From an uncultured Sulfitobacter sp. (lineage in GTDB: Bacteria > Pseudomonadota > Alphaproteobacteria > Rhodobacterales > Rhodobacteraceae), in assembly GCF_947502895.1 (NCBI RefSeq), contig NZ_CANNBM010000004.1:248001-312000 (forward strand): DNA of 64,000 nt, written 5' to 3'. The position numbers were made by a program, and so were the translations under genes. The notes beneath the pieces were generated by a model, which was not told the origin of the DNA, searched no databases, and saw nothing but the letters and a program-made list of their open reading frames with translations. Below, piece by piece: positions 26,349 through 34,082 of the stretch. Position 1 is the stretch's first letter. Each line of letters starts with the position of its first letter.

Positions 26349-26969
26349 ATGAACAGATTTTTGACAGCTCTGCCAATTTGTGCGGCTCTTGCATTTTTTG
26401 CACCTGTTTCGGCTTTTGCACAGACTGTAACGGTAACAACGGACGAAAACGCGCCTGCCTCCACTTCGGTAGAGGATCAGCTCAGCTTTGCAGATGACGA
26501 GAACAAAGAGGCTGAAATCGGCCAGCCTTACACGCGTGAGACAATCGGCGCATGGGAAATGCGGTGCATCAAGGTGGAAGAAGGCGAAGAGCCCTGCCAG
26601 ATGTACCAACTCATGAAAGACGACCAAGACGCGCCAGTTGCCGAGGTATCTCTGTTCCGCTTGCCCTCTGGCGGCAAAGCAGTTTCCGGCGCGACCATTA
26701 TCGTACCGCTTGAAACCGCACTGCCCCAGCAGCTGACCATCTCAATCGACGGTGGCAAGGCGCGGCGTTATCCATATGCGTTCTGTAACCCTGTTGGCTG
26801 TTACGTACGTCTGGGCCTGACTGCAGAGGACGTGTCTGCGTTCAAACGTGGTAACGAAGCCAAGATGACGATTGTGCCCGCGTTGGCCCCCGACCAGAAA
26901 GTCATCCTGACCATGTCACTCGAAGGGTTCACAGCATCCTATGACAAAGTATCGGTTCTGAACCAGTAA
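26349..26969 (+). CDS. Invasion-associated locus B (IalB) family protein
   Basis: 206 residues. Signal peptide 1-25 (FFAPVSAFA then QTV). The IalB domain follows: IGAWEMRCIK, CQMYQLMKD, ATIIVPLETALPQQLTISIDGG, YPYAFCNPVGCYVRLGL, with paired cysteines likely in disulfides. Periplasmic; the molecular role in free-living alphaproteobacteria is unknown. Monocistronic, with a terminator at 26991-27022. Confidence 0.9.
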   Translation: MNRFLTALPICAALAFFAPVSAFAQTVTVTTDENAPASTSVEDQLSFADDENKEAEIGQPYTRETIGAWEMRCIKVEEGEEPCQMYQLMKDDQDAPVAEVSLFRLPSGGKAVSGATIIVPLETALPQQLTISIDGGKARRYPYAFCNPVGCYVRLGLTAEDVSAFKRGNEAKMTIVPALAPDQKVILTMSLEGFTASYDKVSVLNQ

Positions 26970-26990
26970 CCGTTTCCGCGACCAAGTTAG

Positions 26991-27022
26991 AAAGCCGCCC
27001 CAGTGTTCGGGCGGCTTTTTTT
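26991..27022 (+). terminator. Intrinsic terminator after ialB family gene
   Basis: 10-bp stem AAAGCCGCCC/GGGCGGCTTT with an 8-base loop and a T tract. It may also serve the convergent VOC gene. Confidence 0.9.
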
Positions 27023-27027
27023 ATGGA

Positions 27028-27417
27028 TTACGAGAACTGGATTAGATCCCATTTGGTCCCGTAGAGATCTTCGAAAACCGCGACCTTGCCATAGGGCTGA
27101 ACCGTTGGCGGGCGGACGAAGCGCACACCGCGGTCTCGGTAACTCTGATAGTCACGGTCAAAATTATCGGTTTGCAGAAACATCATTACGCGTCCGCCCG
27201 CTTGATTGCCGATAAATTCGGCCTGATCATTCGTGCTTGCCCGCGCCAAAAGCAGCGAAGTGCCACCCCCTGATGGGCGCACCACGACCCAGCGTTTATC
27301 CTGCTCGGGCTGGTATTCGTCTGCGACTAATTCAAACCCTAATACGTCGCGATACCATGCAATTGCTTCGTCGTAATCGCGCACTACAAGGGCGATATGG
27401 GCAATGGTCTGGCTCAT
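27028..27417 (-). CDS. VOC (glyoxalase/bleomycin resistance) superfamily protein
   Basis: 129 residues with one full VOC module pair: IAHIALVVRDYDEAIAWYRDVLGF and KVAVFEDLYGTKWDLIQF. The start at MSQTIAHIA (27417) lies one base beyond the ketosynthase stop (TGACATG), so coupling is likely. Candidate metal ligands are His9 and the Glu of VFEDLYG. Substrate unknown. Confidence 0.88.
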   Translation of the reverse strand: MSQTIAHIALVVRDYDEAIAWYRDVLGFELVADEYQPEQDKRWVVVRPSGGGTSLLLARASTNDQAEFIGNQAGGRVMMFLQTDNFDRDYQSYRDRGVRFVRPPTVQPYGKVAVFEDLYGTKWDLIQFS

Positions 27418-27418
27418 G

Positions 27419-28627
27419 TCAGATGCGGCGCAAGGCGACAACCGCGTTCATCCCACCGAATGCAAACGCATTGCTCAGCGCCACATCCACCTGCGCCTCG
27501 CGGGCGGTGTTCGGTACAACATCCAGCGCACATTCAGGATCGGGTTCTTCATAGCCAATTGTAGGGGCGATGACACCGTCCCGCAGCGCCATTATGCAGG
27601 CCAGCAGTTCAACAGCCCCTGTACCGCCGATCAGGTGTCCGTGCATGGATTTGGTTGATGAGATCATCAGGCGGTCGGCATGCTGGCCAAAAACATCAGC
27701 GACAGCGGCACATTCGGTTTTGTCATTGGCTGCCGTACCTGTGCCATGTGCGTTGATATACCCGACCTCGGAGGCGTCAATGCGCCCGTCCGCCAATGCA
27801 CCTGCCATCGCGCGCGCAGCACCGTTCTTGGAAGGCATAACGATATCCGAAGCATCCGAGGACATGGCAAAACCAGCCAACTCGCATAAAATATCGGCCC
27901 CTCTTGCACGGGCATGCTCATACTCTTCGAAAACGAAAATACCTGCACCTTCACCCTGTACCATGCCATTACGGTTCGCCGAAAACGGGCGGCAGGCATC
28001 GCGCGACATCACGCGCAACCCTTCCCATGCTTTGACACCGCCAAAGCACAGCATGGATTCCGATCCACCAGTCACCATGGCCGGTGCCATGCCAGAACGC
28101 ACCATCGCAAACGCCTGCGCCATAGCGTGGTTTGAGGAAGCGCATGCCGTTGATACTGTGAAAGACGGCCCCTTGAGGTTCCATTCCATGCTGACGTGGC
28201 TGGCGGCAGCGTTGTTCATCAATTTTGGCACCACAAAAGGATGCACGCGGTTTTTGCCCTCTTCATAGACGGCGCGATAGTTGTCGTCCCATGTGCTTAC
28301 GCCACCACCCGCGGTTCCCAGAACCACTCCCGAGCGGGCGGCCAGATCGCCTGTGAACACAAGGCCCGATTGCTCAATCGCTTCACGTGCCGCTGCGAGC
28401 GTGAACTGGGTAAAGCGATCATAGAGCGATATCTGCTGGCGGTTATATCTACCTTCGGCCTCGAAACCTTTGACCTGCCCGCCAATGCGTATTTGTAACC
28501 GCTCTACATCGCGAAAATCCAGCGGGCCTATCCCGCAGATACCTTCGCGCATAGCGGCATAGGTATCGGGCACATTGTGACCCAGAGCGTTGATTGTACC
28601 CGCGCCCGTGATGACGACGCGCTTCAT
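27419..28627 (-). CDS. Beta-ketoacyl-ACP synthase, FabF-like (second copy type)
   Basis: 402-residue condensing enzyme. The catalytic triad is intact: Cys162 in STACASSNHA, His295 in NAHGTGT and His332 in KSMHGHLIG. It shares an ATGA junction with its own acyl carrier protein gene upstream and lies behind lpxD. The dedicated ACP and lack of fabG/fabZ suggest a special fatty acid, for example a lipid A acyl chain, rather than housekeeping FabF; that is inference. Confidence 0.9.
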   Translation of the reverse strand: MKRVVITGAGTINALGHNVPDTYAAMREGICGIGPLDFRDVERLQIRIGGQVKGFEAEGRYNRQQISLYDRFTQFTLAAAREAIEQSGLVFTGDLAARSGVVLGTAGGGVSTWDDNYRAVYEEGKNRVHPFVVPKLMNNAAASHVSMEWNLKGPSFTVSTACASSNHAMAQAFAMVRSGMAPAMVTGGSESMLCFGGVKAWEGLRVMSRDACRPFSANRNGMVQGEGAGIFVFEEYEHARARGADILCELAGFAMSSDASDIVMPSKNGAARAMAGALADGRIDASEVGYINAHGTGTAANDKTECAAVADVFGQHADRLMISSTKSMHGHLIGGTGAVELLACIMALRDGVIAPTIGYEEPDPECALDVVPNTAREAQVDVALSNAFAFGGMNAVVALRRI

Positions 28628-28887
28628 GCGCTGGACTGCTCGGCCCGTAGCCGCTCTATCCCTGCGATGATGGTTGCAACCGATGTGATATCAAAATCAG
28701 ACTCGGACGGTTTGTTGGCATTGAAAGGCACTGTGATATCAAACGCTTCTTCAATCGCGAAGATGCTTTCGACCACACCCATACTGTCTATTCCGAGGCT
28801 CTCAAGCGTACTGTCCAGTGTTACGTCCTCAGGCTCCAGCACGGCCTGTTCGGCGATGATGGCAATGACCTGATCTTGTACGTTCAT
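28624..28887 (-). CDS. Acyl carrier protein (specialised)
   Basis: 87 residues, acidic. Phosphopantetheine attachment Ser35 in LGIDSMGVVE. A short insert (NANKPSESDFD) before helix III sets it apart from housekeeping AcpP. The start MNVQDQVIA at 28887 has AGGA about ten bases upstream. It sits between lpxD and the ketosynthase. Confidence 0.93.
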   Translation of the reverse strand: MNVQDQVIAIIAEQAVLEPEDVTLDSTLESLGIDSMGVVESIFAIEEAFDITVPFNANKPSESDFDITSVATIIAGIERLRAEQSSA

Positions 28888-28921
28888 GGCTGGGATTCCT
28901 TTCCGCATGTGCGGATTGCAT

Positions 28922-30013
28922 TTAGGTATCTGTCGAGGATTTGAAAACCATCTTTTTCAGTTCCGCAACGTCGCGCATCAGACGCGGCAAACGGCGCAGT
29001 GCTTTGTAGCCTTCGACCTGCTTGTCCATCTGCGTGGCGGGATAGCCCAACATGGTTCGGCCTGCCGGTACATTCGACATCAGCTTTGTGCCACCGCCCG
29101 CGATCACGCCGTCGCCGACAAAGATATTGTCGTTCACACCGCATTGGCCCGCCAGTACGACATTATCACCGATGGTGGCTGAGCCCGCGATTCCGACCTG
29201 ACCGCAAATCAAACTATTGCGCCCGATCACTACGTTATGGCCCATGTGCACTTGGTTATCCAGCTTGGTGCCATCGCCGATCATCGTGTCGCGGATGGTG
29301 CCACAATCAATCGTGGCCCCCATACCGATCTCCACATCATCCCCGATACGGACAGATCCCAGTGAATGGATCCGCGTCCAGTCTTGGGCTTTTGCATCGC
29401 CCTGATCGCCCAGTGTTTTACGCACACTTTCAACACTGGATGGCTCTGCAGTCACAAACGAAAACCCGTCGCCGCCGATACGCGCACCCGGCTGGGCAAT
29501 AAACCGTACGCCGATGGTGACACGGGCGCCAATGCTGACCGCTTCCCGTAGATAGGCGCCTTCACCCAGTGTCGCATTCCAGCCGATGAAACACTGTGGC
29601 CCGATGACACTGCCCGCACCGATCCGTGCACCTGCGGAGATGACGGCAAGCGGCCCGACGCTAACACCATCACCCAGAACAGCTTGTGGATCAACAAAGG
29701 CAGTCGGATGAACCCCCTGCACAAACCCCTGCCCCGCATCCAGCATCCGAGTAAGGCCAGCCATAGCGTAGCGCGGGCGCGGAGCGATTATTGCGGCTTC
29801 CAGCCCGAGTGCCTGCCAATCGGCCCCCTCCCAAAGCATTGCAGCGCGCGCTTCCCCTTCGCCAAGGCTTTCGGCGTACTTCGGGTTCATGGCGAGGGCG
29901 AGATCATCGGGGCCCGCACTTGCAGGTTCAGCTGCGCGGCGCACCAAAATATCAGTGGCGCCAAAGGCCTCTGCCCCCAGCGCCACTGCAATGTCTTTTA
30001 CGGTATGGGTCAT
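28922..30013 (-). CDS. lpxD: UDP-3-O-acylglucosamine N-acyltransferase
   Basis: Third step of lipid A synthesis, N-acylation of UDP-3-O-acyl-glucosamine from acyl-ACP. 363 residues: N-terminal uridine-binding domain (about 1-100), then a long left-handed beta helix of hexapeptide repeats with the catalytic-His segment NQVHMGHNVVIG, and a C-terminal helical tail (LPRLMRDVAELKKM). It is outside the usual bamA-lpxD-fabZ-lpxA cluster here and instead heads the ACP-ketosynthase-VOC operon. Confidence 0.95.
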   Translation of the reverse strand: MTHTVKDIAVALGAEAFGATDILVRRAAEPASAGPDDLALAMNPKYAESLGEGEARAAMLWEGADWQALGLEAAIIAPRPRYAMAGLTRMLDAGQGFVQGVHPTAFVDPQAVLGDGVSVGPLAVISAGARIGAGSVIGPQCFIGWNATLGEGAYLREAVSIGARVTIGVRFIAQPGARIGGDGFSFVTAEPSSVESVRKTLGDQGDAKAQDWTRIHSLGSVRIGDDVEIGMGATIDCGTIRDTMIGDGTKLDNQVHMGHNVVIGRNSLICGQVGIAGSATIGDNVVLAGQCGVNDNIFVGDGVIAGGGTKLMSNVPAGRTMLGYPATQMDKQVEGYKALRRLPRLMRDVAELKKMVFKSSTDT

Positions 30014-30046
30014 GTCGCGCGTCCCCTCTCAAGGTTGCGCGCAGAT

Positions 30047-31663
30047 TTACCCCTGAACGCGGTTAAGTTCCACCCCTGCCTTTTGCAGCGCATCCCAAAT
30101 ACGTGCATCGCGGCCGTAAACATCACGGCGGAAGTTCAGGTTCCCACGTGCGTCTGTATAGGCAGTTCGGTAGATCAGATGCACCGGAACAGGCTCGTCC
30201 AGATTCACCCGCGACTCGCGACCAGTGCGCAGGTGCGACTGGAAGAATGCCTTTGGGTCGTCCTCTTGCACGGCCAGCAACGCATAGCCGAAATCAAACG
30301 GATCATTCAGGCGTACACATCCATGGCTGTAGGCCCGCACTTCGCGGCTAAACAGATTTTTTGCAGGCGTATCATGCAGATAGATGTTGTATTTGTTTGG
30401 GAACATGAATTTCACCAGCCCCAGCGCGTTCGAGCGGCTGGGAGGCTGGCGCATGGAGTAAGGAAAATTGCGCGCAGTATATTTGGCAAAGTTCGCTGCC
30501 GAGCGGTTCACCACCCGCCCACGGCGGTCTGTGATTTCGATGTGGCGCACTGCATTCGGGTTGCGGCGCAGCGCGGGCAGATACTCTCCCACAATAATCG
30601 AGCGTGGCACATACCAGCTGGGATTGATCACCATGTGATCCATCACATCCGAAAACTCTGGTGTTGGGCGGTCAGATTTGTTTGCCCCAACAACCGAACG
30701 CGTCTCGAATGTGACACGGCCGTTGTCGACGATCTTGGCTGTGAAATCTGGGATATTAACAAGAATATGACGGTTGCCCCGTTTTTTGCTCAACCAACGC
30801 TCCCGCTCCATGGCGACAAGGACTGATTTCAGGCGCGTATTGATATCGATATTAACCTGTTTGATCGTGCCGCTGCCCGCGACACCATCAGCATTCAGGC
30901 CATGCGCTTTTTGAAACTTGTCGACGGCCTCGGTCATCGCGGCGTCATAGGTTTTGGCATTGGAACGCTCAAGAAAACCCATGACCATCAAACGGTTACG
31001 CAATGCAATTACGGCAGCCCCTGATGCGCCCGGTTTGAGCGAGCTGGCGTTGACGGTAGGACCCCATCCGCCCCGCTGGGATTGTTCCTCAAGCAGCATG
31101 CGTTGCTTCATCAGAGCAGCATACTCCATCGTGCGGGGCGCCAGACCACGCAGATAAGCTGCTGGGCTAGAAGATAAAAAACCCGAGATCAATTCCGCGC
31201 GGTCTGTGTAAGTGACCTCCCGCTTGATCGCGCTCACTACCTTTTGAGGAACCAAAGCGCCGCTTTGGATGTCGCGGGCGTACTGCAGAAAGACGCGCGT
31301 CAGCTCAACCTCTACAATGCCCAGATCGCGGGCGGAGCGCGCGGAGGCCATTTTCCGTTCAAGTGCCTCAACACCGTAGCGCGCGACAGGCAAACCATGG
31401 TCGCCCGCACGGCGCAACGCATCCATCAATGCTGCGCGGCGGGCCTCATGTATTGGATCGGTTCCCGTCCAGACACCTTCAAAGTTCTGGGCGCGGTAAA
31501 ATTTCGCAATATCATCATCGCGCGAACCAGTCTCGGCGACAGCCTGTTTGAATGCAGTGACTTGCGCATCTGCCGGCTGTGGACCTGCGACAAATAGTAC
31601 CCCCAAAGCCAGCGCAAGAGCGACTGACCGTGGAGCGGTGAAGATATCAAACTTTGGCAGCAT
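30047..31663 (-). CDS. Murein L,D-transpeptidase (YcbB/LdtD type) with peptidoglycan-binding domain
   Basis: 538 residues: signal peptide about 1-33 (VAGPQPADA), a scaffold domain, a peptidoglycan-binding domain near 215-275 (LKPGASGAAVIALRNRLMVMGF), and a YkuD catalytic domain ending with SHGCVRLNDP, whose Cys is the nucleophile. It makes 3-3 cross-links in peptidoglycan in the periplasm. AGGA precedes the start by eight bases. Divergent from the DUF882 hydrolase gene. Confidence 0.93.
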   Translation of the reverse strand: MLPKFDIFTAPRSVALALALGVLFVAGPQPADAQVTAFKQAVAETGSRDDDIAKFYRAQNFEGVWTGTDPIHEARRAALMDALRRAGDHGLPVARYGVEALERKMASARSARDLGIVEVELTRVFLQYARDIQSGALVPQKVVSAIKREVTYTDRAELISGFLSSSPAAYLRGLAPRTMEYAALMKQRMLLEEQSQRGGWGPTVNASSLKPGASGAAVIALRNRLMVMGFLERSNAKTYDAAMTEAVDKFQKAHGLNADGVAGSGTIKQVNIDINTRLKSVLVAMERERWLSKKRGNRHILVNIPDFTAKIVDNGRVTFETRSVVGANKSDRPTPEFSDVMDHMVINPSWYVPRSIIVGEYLPALRRNPNAVRHIEITDRRGRVVNRSAANFAKYTARNFPYSMRQPPSRSNALGLVKFMFPNKYNIYLHDTPAKNLFSREVRAYSHGCVRLNDPFDFGYALLAVQEDDPKAFFQSHLRTGRESRVNLDEPVPVHLIYRTAYTDARGNLNFRRDVYGRDARIWDALQKAGVELNRVQG

Positions 31664-32006
31664 AAATTTCTTCCTGAAAATGTAAGTTCCCTTGGGACAA
31701 GTTTTCGTGAATGCAGCACGCTAAGTCCATTCACAAAAAAGAGATTATTCGGAATTCTGCTGTTATTGTCGCCTAAAGGTCACCTGCCCTCGCTGCGATG
31801 CCGCAACATCAACTACAAATGCGCAAGAAATTGCCGAAAATTCCCGACAATCTCATCAGAACTGATTCACCTCTTGGTTCCAATTTTTCTCTATGCAATA
31901 GAGATAAGGCATCTGGGGAGATGAAAATAAGGTCCGTGTAACATCATGGGCACATTGGCAGGATCCACAGGCACGCCTCACTTGGGCAAGAAACGGGACA
32001 GATAGT
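31664..32006. other. Divergent promoter region of the transpeptidase and DUF882 genes
   Basis: 343 bases, AT-richer than its surroundings, with no gene, terminator or RNA that I can identify. It must hold the promoters of both murein genes. Confidence 0.5.
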
Positions 32007-32576
32007 ATGACAGCAAGCAACATTTCGGGCATGACCCGACGCGGCCTTCTTGGCGCGTTCGCGGCGACAGTAGTAACAGCAGCCCCGACGTATTCGAATG
32101 CAGCAGGCTTTCTGCGCGGCGGTGGCGATATCCGCCGCATCAAGATGTACTCTGGTCGCACCGGTGAACGGATTGACATGATCTACTGGATCGAAGGCAA
32201 GTACATCCGCGATGCCGTGAAAGAAGTGAACTACTTCATGCGGGATTGGCGCACCAATGACGTAAAGAAAATGGACCTGCGCACTGTCGACATTATGGCC
32301 GCAGCCCATAACCTTATGGACGCTGACGAGCCTTACATGCTGTTGTCTGGTTATCGCAGCCCCAAAACCAATGCGATGCTACGGTCCCGCTCACGCGGGG
32401 TTGCCAAGAACTCTCTTCACATGCGTGGTCAGGCCGCTGACCTGCGTTTGAATTCCCGCTCGGTACGCCAGATCGCCAAAGCGGCTGCTGTTTGCCGCGG
32501 CGGTGGTGTTGGCAGCTACTCCGGGTCGAACTTTGTGCATATGGATTGCGGTACCGTCCGTACCTGGGGTCGCTAA
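32007..32576 (+). CDS. DUF882/YcbK-like murein peptidase, Tat-exported
   Basis: 189 residues. A twin-arginine signal (MTRRGLLGAFAAT, Arg11-Arg12) precedes a peptidase M15-like DUF882 domain with the zinc-site segments LSGYRSPKTN, SLHMRGQAADL and FVHMDCG. Predicted to trim peptide stems of peptidoglycan. The divergent L,D-transpeptidase is a sensible partner. GGGACAG precedes the start; a palindromic terminator follows. Confidence 0.9.
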   Translation: MTASNISGMTRRGLLGAFAATVVTAAPTYSNAAGFLRGGGDIRRIKMYSGRTGERIDMIYWIEGKYIRDAVKEVNYFMRDWRTNDVKKMDLRTVDIMAAAHNLMDADEPYMLLSGYRSPKTNAMLRSRSRGVAKNSLHMRGQAADLRLNSRSVRQIAKAAAVCRGGGVGSYSGSNFVHMDCGTVRTWGR

Positions 32577-32604
32577 GCCTCGGCAGGAACGATCAACCAG
32601 ACAG

Positions 32605-32626
32605 AAGCGCCCTAGGGCGCTTTTTT
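32605..32626 (+). terminator. Intrinsic terminator after DUF882 gene
   Basis: Palindrome AAGCGCCCTAGGGCGCTT followed directly by a T run ending at 32626. Confidence 0.88.
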
Positions 32627-32686
32627 CGTGGGTGAGACAGTCCCAAATTGTAGGTAGATGTATATACCCTTCATCGCGTAAATTGC

Positions 32687-33073
32687 GTGCAGGTATCATG
32701 GGATTTAGAAATCGGGTCCAGTGTCCTGATCCCTGCGATACCGGAGCAAATAGGCGCGGTTGATCGAAGCCCGCGCAAGAGTTCATTTCTGCGCTTTGAG
32801 TTCTTTTTTATTCCAGTTCCGGATCCCGTTGGCGCTTGGGATGTCACACGGCCTGCAGACGTGAACGAAGGCGTCGAAGCTGCCCTCTCGGACTTTGGTC
32901 ACACATCAGTGGCCGACGACCAACTGTACGCGCCGATCGACGTCGCTATCGTCAGTGCTGGACCACCACCGCGCACAGGCAACGGGATCAAGCTGTTTCG
33001 TGAGGGCTTCTTGGGGTTACGTGTAGTGACGGCTGGTGTTCGCAATAGTGCGCATGCGGCGAATGGGTTGTGA
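32687..33073 (+). CDS. Doubtful open frame, possible unknown protein
   Basis: 128 codons from a GTG with no clear ribosome site, in a 576-base gap between the DUF882 terminator and tRNA-Ser. The product (segments FFIPVPDPVGAWDVTRPADV and APIDVAIVSAGPPPRTGNG) resembles nothing I recognise. Codon third positions are less GC-rich than in neighbouring genes. It may be a decayed gene or chance; the rest of the gap shows nothing. Confidence 0.25.
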   Translation: MQVSWDLEIGSSVLIPAIPEQIGAVDRSPRKSSFLRFEFFFIPVPDPVGAWDVTRPADVNEGVEAALSDFGHTSVADDQLYAPIDVAIVSAGPPPRTGNGIKLFREGFLGLRVVTAGVRNSAHAANGL

Positions 33074-33202
33074 ACACCGCCAGCGGTACGGGCAGTACCA
33101 AAAAAGTGGCGCACTGACTTGTTTCTGCCATGCACCAGCAAACATATTTACCAACAGAAATAACTTTGCACGGTAGAATGCTAGTTAAAACAAAAGGGGT
33201 AG

Positions 33203-33292
33203 TGGCGGATCGACAGGGATTCGAACCCTGGAGACGGTCTCCCGCCTACACACTTTCCAGGCGTGCGCCTTCGACCACTCGGCCACCGATCC
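33203..33292 (-). tRNA. tRNA-Ser (anticodon GGA)
   Basis: 90 nt on the minus strand. The acceptor GGATCG pairs with CGATCC, followed by a G and encoded CCA (33203-33205). Anticodon loop CTGGAAAGT, a long class II variable arm (GGGAGACCGTCTCC region) and T-arm GGGTTCGAATCCC identify a serine tRNA reading UCC/UCU. Confidence 0.96.
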
Positions 33293-33362
33293 ATTGGGGG
33301 GTCTTTAACAAGGGACTGTGCGTAAGCGCAAGCACGAAATGAAGCCAAAGACGTGCAAACAT

Positions 33363-34082
33363 TCAACTGTCGAGATGCAGGTAAATCCGGCGGTTCATCC
33401 GGCCCTTCTTTTCAATCTTTCCTAGCCGCAACGCGCCAATCTCGCCTGTTCTTGCGACGTGGGTGCCGCCACAGGGTTGAAGGTCTACCCAGTCGCTCTC
33501 TTCACCGATACGAACCAGGCGGATATCGCCTGCACCGCGCGGTGGCTTGACGGCCATGGTCTTGACCAGCTCAGGCGCGGCTTCCAACTCTTCTTCGGTT
33601 ATCCATCCGTCGCTCACCCGCGCGTCTTGCTCGACAAAGGCGTTCAGACGGTCCTCCAATGCGGCGCGGTCGTCAGGAGCATCGGGCATGTCGAAATCAA
33701 GCCGCCCATGCGTCGCCGAAATAGAGCCTCCTGTAACCCCGAAAGGAACAGCTACCGACAGCAGATGGAGTGCCGTATGCACGCGCATATGCCTGTGCCT
33801 GCGATCCCAATCAAGCTGTTGCACCACATGTGCCCCCACGGGCGGCAGGGCCAATGGCTCTGACGGGACAAGAACGATATGGCCGCCCTCGCCCTTTACT
33901 GCTGTTGCTATAGAAAGCCGCTGACCGTCCCATTCCAGCCAACCGCTATCGCCTGGTTGGCCGCCACCTTTGGGATAAAAAACAGTGGCGTCCAGAACGA
34001 TACCGCCCTCAACAGTATGCGCAATCACCCGAGCAGGCGCATCGCGCAAGTAAGGATCATCCCGAAAGAGCATATGTGTCAT
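33363..34082 (-). CDS. alaX: Alanyl-tRNA editing protein AlaX
   Basis: Trans-editing hydrolase that removes serine (or glycine) from mischarged tRNA-Ala. 239 residues, with zinc ligands HxxxH at His102/His106 (VHTALH) and CGGTHV further on, and the glycine-rich YPKGGGQPGD motif that marks the longer AlaX-II type. Overlaps mscS by four bases and ends the cluster; tRNA-Ser lies just downstream. Confidence 0.93.
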   Translation of the reverse strand: MTHMLFRDDPYLRDAPARVIAHTVEGGIVLDATVFYPKGGGQPGDSGWLEWDGQRLSIATAVKGEGGHIVLVPSEPLALPPVGAHVVQQLDWDRRHRHMRVHTALHLLSVAVPFGVTGGSISATHGRLDFDMPDAPDDRAALEDRLNAFVEQDARVSDGWITEEELEAAPELVKTMAVKPPRGAGDIRLVRIGEESDWVDLQPCGGTHVARTGEIGALRLGKIEKKGRMNRRIYLHLDS

